Positions 5,912 to 6,474 of a stretch of DNA of 6,474 nt are shown here, one piece after another. Source of the DNA: Gammaproteobacteria bacterium (lineage in GTDB: Bacteria > Pseudomonadota > Gammaproteobacteria > Chromatiales > Chromatiaceae). Both the position numbers and the translations under genes were made by a program. Positions within the stretch are counted from its first letter, which is position 1; every line of letters starts with the position of its first letter. Location: NCBI GenBank assembly GCA_030625445.1, contig DAOUQU010000095.1, positions 1 through 6,474 on the forward strand, written 5' to 3'. A model generated the notes under the pieces. It was given only the letters and a program-made list of their open reading frames with translations. It had not been told where the DNA came from and searched no databases.

Positions 5912-6474
5912 TGGATATCAAGCCATACCTGGAATTGATGGTTAAACGTGGAGCATCTGATCTGTTCCTCAGTGTTGGGCGCCCCCCCAGTCTCAAGCTC
6001 CATGGCACACTGCATCCGGTCGGTGATAAAGCCCTGACATTAGATCAGACCGAGGCGCTAATCGAGAGCCTGATGCCTGCGAGCCGCATCGAGGAGTACC
6101 ACCAGACGCATGAAGCAAATTTTGCCTACGCCGAGGAGGGTGTCGGGCGTTTCCGTGTCAGCGCCTTTTTCCAGAAGGATACCCCTGGCCTGGTGATGCG
6201 TTATATCGTGTCGGATATTCCGACTGTTGATGAGCTTGGTCTTCCCGAGCAGCTCAATGATATAGCGATGATCAAGCGTGGACTGGTGCTGGTGGTTGGA
6301 GCCACCGGCACTGGTAAATCGACCACTCTGGCTGCCATGATCGGCTACCGCAATCACAACAGCGCCGGTCATATCCTGTGCATCGAGGATCCGATTGAGT
6401 ACATCCATGAACATGATCAATGCATCGTCAATCAACGAGAAGTGGGGATAGATACAGAGTCATATCCAGTGGCA
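5911..6474 (+). CDS. pilU: Type IV pilus ATPase PilU, N-terminal part (runs off right edge)
   Basis: The first 188 codons of a second PilT-type ATPase. The N-terminus MDIKPYLELMVKRGASDLFL parallels that of PilT, showing common ancestry. Walker A is GATGTGKST (130-138) and the Asp box is CIEDPIEYIHEH (157-168), followed by QCIVNQREVGIDTESY, wording typical of PilU rather than PilT. Walker B, the His box and the C-terminus lie beyond the window. PilU is known as a PilT-dependent accessory retraction ATPase that adds force to pilus retraction and is usually encoded directly after pilT, as here. The start codon overlaps the pilT stop by one base, so the two are one transcription unit. Confidence 0.95.
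   Translation, partial: MDIKPYLELMVKRGASDLFLSVGRPPSLKLHGTLHPVGDKALTLDQTEALIESLMPASRIEEYHQTHEANFAYAEEGVGRFRVSAFFQKDTPGLVMRYIVSDIPTVDELGLPEQLNDIAMIKRGLVLVVGATGTGKSTTLAAMIGYRNHNSAGHILCIEDPIEYIHEHDQCIVNQREVGIDTESYPVA

Overview
The window reads as chromosomal housekeeping DNA from a gammaproteobacterium that makes type IV pili. This rests on the layout: divergent pilT-pilU and yggS-proC-yggT, an order well known in Pseudomonas and many other Gammaproteobacteria, with a gpmI/sugar-kinase pair beside them. Nothing in the sequence fixes genus or species. Base composition is moderate and looks even across the genes.

Layout from left to right. (1) Two minus-strand sugar-metabolism genes: gpmI (286-1803), then a PfkB-family sugar kinase (start 273) that runs off the left edge. 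They are 12 bases apart and probably one operon. (2) A short divergent intergenic region with a good sigma70-type promoter for a small membrane-anchored protein of the DUF6164 type (1931-2296, plus). (3) A convergent gap of about 136 bases holding a palindromic interspersed repeat (2304-2330). (4) A minus-strand operon read as yggS, proC, yggT: PLP homeostasis, the last step of proline synthesis, and a YggT-family membrane protein. Between yggS and proC sits a 171-bp non-coding element (3878-4048) with nested inverted repeats and GTAA-type ends, flanked by 9-bp near-identical direct repeats. It looks like a small non-autonomous transposon (MITE). (5) A divergent region with an 8-bp perfect dyad, then pilT (4877-5911) and the start of pilU (5911 to the right edge), overlapping by one base. 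These encode the twitching-motility retraction ATPases.

How the genes fit together: gpmI and the kinase act in glycolysis or sugar phosphorylation, YggS/ProC/YggT are a conserved conserved-neighbourhood group, and PilT/PilU power pilus retraction. I found no defence system, toxin-antitoxin, tRNA, rRNA or CRISPR. The least ordinary item is the nested-repeat element in the yggS-proC gap; a new multi-gene system is not supported by this sequence.
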